Origin: Epiperipatus broadwayi
Lineage: Eukaryota > Onychophora > Udeonychophora > Euonychophora > Peripatidae
Length of the DNA stretch: 64,000 bases
NCBI GenBank assembly: GCA_028023455.1
Contig: JAQFVV010012489.1
Coordinates: 4,634,575-4,698,574 of the forward strand
Reading direction: 5' to 3'
Below the pieces are notes generated by a model that made no database searches, had not been told where the DNA came from, and saw nothing but the letters and a program-made list of their open reading frames with translations. Numbering within the stretch: position 1 is the stretch's first letter; each line of letters begins with the position of its first letter. A program made the position numbers and the translations under genes. Below, in pieces: positions 60,730 to 64,000 of this stretch.

Positions 60730-63020
60730 ATTTATATTCAAACCATTAAGGTTACAAAAAATACATTTTCCATTTTAAAAAAAAAGGATGTTAAATTATA
60801 GGCTCAATGTTTGACAACCCTCAGAGCAACATAGCATATCTGAACATTAGATTAACTTTGGAATATTGTCTTTCAGGTACCAATAGCTTTATTATTATTA
60901 TTTTTATTTGTCTAGTTGAGGTGATAAATAAAAAAATAGTATATAAAAAAACTATTCCATTTGTGAATTCAGGTGATAGCAAAAATCTGTACACTATGAA
61001 GTTTTAACATCTGTTGTTTATATTAGAGACTAATAACTTGGGATTCAAATTCAGCTGGGTTAAACGTGGAAAATTTTCTGGTCCTAGTCAAGCCTAAATA
61101 ATTTTTTCAAATGCTATAAATAATCTACTTAAACATTCAATATCAATACTTTTTAGTAATTGGGTAAGCAGCTTTTCTTACATAGAGATAAAACAAGAAT
61201 AAAAATTGTTCAAGCTTTCTCTTAACAAAATTTGAATAATACCTTCTCTATCATTGTTTTTAGTTAGTTTTTACATATGTTTATATAAACAAACAATATA
61301 AATATTGTAAATAAAGATATTTGTATAACTTATCATTGACAGAAAATGGAGAGAATTAAAAATGATAGTGTGGAATAACAATAACAATAACAACAACAAT
61401 AAACACATTTTGAAATACATACAATTAAAATTCAAAATAGATTAAAAATATAAGTTGTGAACCTTTATAAATTATATTACTAATTTAGATGATAAATAGT
61501 AATAATACATTGAAATTATTTTAATCCTAAATTTCTTATCGAGTTTATAAAATATAAAAAAATCTCATTAAACAGTTAAGTTAGATTTTGGAAACAAATT
61601 TAATCTTCAAAACAGCTTTCCCACGCATGATGCCAAAAATTTGAAAATTTATTCTTTTTTGAACAGCTGGATTTCTGATTTTTATGAAATAACTGATCTA
61701 TAACAGAGCACATGTTGCTTGCATTAACTAGTTTCTGCGTTGTAAAATTTTATCGTATTTGTTTATACATAGAATATGACTATGTGTATATATGAGTAAG
61801 TGAGTGTGTGACAGACAGAATAGTAAACAAAAAAAGTCGTTACTTAAAATTATTTATTGATCATAACTTTTTTTAAAAAAAAAGTTATTTAGAGAGTGCT
61901 CAATCTATTGATCTTGAGTAGGGTGAACTTTGTTTTTAACGAGGGAAATCCAAAGTAAATTGAAACTGTTTTGAAGTTTCCAATACACGAATGAATAAAA
62001 ATATATAAATAAAAACATGTTTTATTTGGATTATGTGGAGAAGACAACAAATACATTGTATGCAATAATAATAGATAGACAATTTGATTTTATTATAATT
62101 GTATAAAAATATTAAATAAACTTGTGGAAAATATATTTACAGGCAATAATTTTAAGGGAAGAAAAAAGAGGACAGATAAGTTGATTAATAAAAAAAAATG
62201 TGAAAAACGAATATATATATATAAAGTAATTGTTATATAAAAATACAAATAATATAAAATATGAAAGGTTATGTAAAGCACTGAAGTTAGATTATTGTTA
62301 AGAGCGAGAATTTTAGATACTTGAAAAAAAAGACCAACAAAGATTTTGATTGTAAATAAAGTTTAATTGAAGATATAATAAAAAGTATTGGATATTTATT
62401 TTTGGAGTGTATATTGTTGTTTGAAGGATCTTAACAAATTTTAGAGAAATGAGAGAAGTTTTAAAAGTAAAGAGAATAAAGAGAAATAAAAATTTTAAAG
62501 TTTTTGTCTAAGTTTTTATAACTAAATTGTGGAGAAATGAGGAGAAAACGTTGGAACTATGAGAAATAGCTTTTATTAAAAGGAGGAGAAAAAAACATAG
62601 CTAGGAAAATAATTAAGCCATGAAGAGCATAAAGTACATGAGTTTAAAAAAGATATAAAATATGTTTTGAGGAATGAAGTGCCTATATAAAGAGTTTGAA
62701 TAAAGAGACAAATGTTTAATAGGGTTTTTAGGAATATATCTTTACTCAAAAGCTTCAAACTTTACACCACATAATTACATAATATACAAACATTGTTTGG
62801 TACTTTTTTGAAAAAATAAAAATTCATTTTAAAGCAACTTTTTTGGCTAATTAAAAAAAAAAACTTGTTATAAAAGACCAAAAATAATGCTCTTGAGAAA
62901 AATCACACAGCAAAATCGATCTTGAATAATCAATTAATATTTGATTAGTATATAATTGTTGTGAATGTTTAGAGACAATATTATAAATTTACTATGATAA
63001 GTTGTTTTAAGGCCTCAAAA
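60730..63020. other. AT-rich non-coding stretch
   Basis: An AAC/AAT-type microsatellite at 61376-61403 is the only structure noted. No gene recognised. Confidence 0.5.
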
Positions 63021-63026
63021 AAAAAA

Positions 63027-63137
63027 GTGTTGTTAGCCAAGAGGTCAGTGCAGCAACCTTGCAAGTGAAAGCAGTTGTTTGCAGATGGTTGTTGTCGGTT
63101 TGCCTCCCAGCCGATGCTATGACATGGAAAGAAAAGA
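63027..63137 (+). repeat. Diverged tRNA-derived SINE
   Basis: Plus strand: TGTTGTTAGCCAAGAGGTCA (A-box region), loop CTTGCAA (UGC anticodon position), an extra segment, GGTTTGCCTCCCAG (B-box region, decayed), CCGATGC acceptor end, then TATGACATGGAAAGAAAAG as tail. Same family as 55736-55832, older and in the opposite orientation. Confidence 0.7.
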
Positions 63138-63139
63138 GG

Positions 63140-64000
63140 GTTCTTTCACAAGTCATTTTTTACATATAGTTTGTACAATAGAAATAAAATTTTATGAACA
63201 ACTAGGCACTTTATTGCTGCTAACATTATCAAGTGACTAATTTAATAAAAGAAATAATCAAATACGTTATTGCTTGGAAGCTCATAAGCAGTTTGAACCA
63301 AAAATGTCAATACTGGAACAGATTATGATTCTTGCATTCAGTATCTGCCACTCTACCACTGCCCTAAACAGGGCAATTAACTAAACCAATACACTTTATT
63401 TAGTCATTAAAAGAGACAGAGCATAATTGTAATACTTAAATAAATACTTTGGAAATACTTTCATGTATTTATTTTTTAACTTAAAGTAATAGTTAAATTA
63501 AAACTATACTGCACTGCAACAATTATTTTTATTATTATTATTTTTTACCAAAATAAAAATCAAAAACAAATATCAAAAATATTTATACTGATTCACAATT
63601 ATTAAGCTAAAATCATTCAAGCATATTCTACAAAAGATTCTATTTCATCACTAATGACAAAATATCTCATGTTTTGAATCTAAATTCTATCATTTCAAGT
63701 CTTTATGGTTTTCATCAAGCCATTCCTTAATTTGATGGCACCCTATCACAACTATCCCTCAAACTTATACTAACCTTTTCTCATTATGCATGCATTTCAC
63801 AAACAACTTTCATTTATCAGATAAATTAGAGGTAATGAACACCCAAATCCTAATATCCATGTTGTTAACTTAATGCTTTTCCATATCTCTTTCACACAAG
63901 GTAGAGAGTTATTTCTACTCACTTTTAACACCCTGGGTAATGATGAATAATCATTGCATTGCAAAGACATATTCAAGATCTTTGAATTTTATAATACAGT
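63140..64000. other. AT-rich non-coding stretch
   Basis: No gene or repeat recognised to the end of the window. Confidence 0.5.

Overview
The window is strongly AT-rich, animal-type nuclear DNA with no convincing host gene. Almost everything recognisable is a transposable element, a fragment of one, or a microsatellite. The mix is eukaryotic and metazoan in character: Penelope-like elements (PLEs) with GIY-YIG endonucleases, several non-LTR retrotransposon (LINE) fragments, a Gypsy-type LTR element, Merlin, Tigger/pogo, hAT, piggyBac and Tc1/mariner DNA elements, very short tRNA-derived SINEs, and long ATT and TATC arrays. This would suit an AT-rich invertebrate such as a mollusc (a cephalopod is plausible), but the species is inference; nothing here identifies it.

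Layout. 1-1630: 5' (endonuclease) part of a LINE on the minus strand, running off the window start. 1633-1978: deleted Tc1/mariner-like element. 1979-5925: non-coding, with tRNA-SINEs near 3.6-3.8 kb. 5926-8641: (ATT)n arrays alternating with a LINE 3' end and a PLE fragment between inverted arms. 8706-16262: the main feature, three closely related PLE copies: one inverted and 5'-truncated (split by a piggyBac MITE), one direct and 5'-truncated, one full-length with a single nonsense codon. 18150-20278: Merlin element with one stop codon. 20589-22916: decayed Tigger element with clear TIRs and TA duplications. 26.1-33.4 kb: LINE scraps and two families of inverted-repeat elements, one carrying hammerhead-ribozyme-like motifs and hosting a nested 861-bp foldback. 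35.5-38.8 kb: decayed LINE split by an 859-bp hAT element. 40.3-40.8 kb: purine tract and a second GIY-YIG remnant. 41674-45755: LTR retrotransposon with 5-bp target duplication, lacking RT, RNase H and most of integrase, with a hAT MITE in its 5' LTR. 49.2-51.2 kb, 57.4-57.9 kb and 60.5-60.7 kb: TATC/GATA fields. 58.4-59.9 kb is less AT-rich and is the only place I suspect a host promoter or first exon.

The nested insertions give a relative chronology: PLE before piggyBac MITE; hammerhead-bearing element before foldback; LINE before hAT; LTR element before hAT MITE. The recent PLE cluster and the hammerhead-like inverted elements are the most interesting parts.
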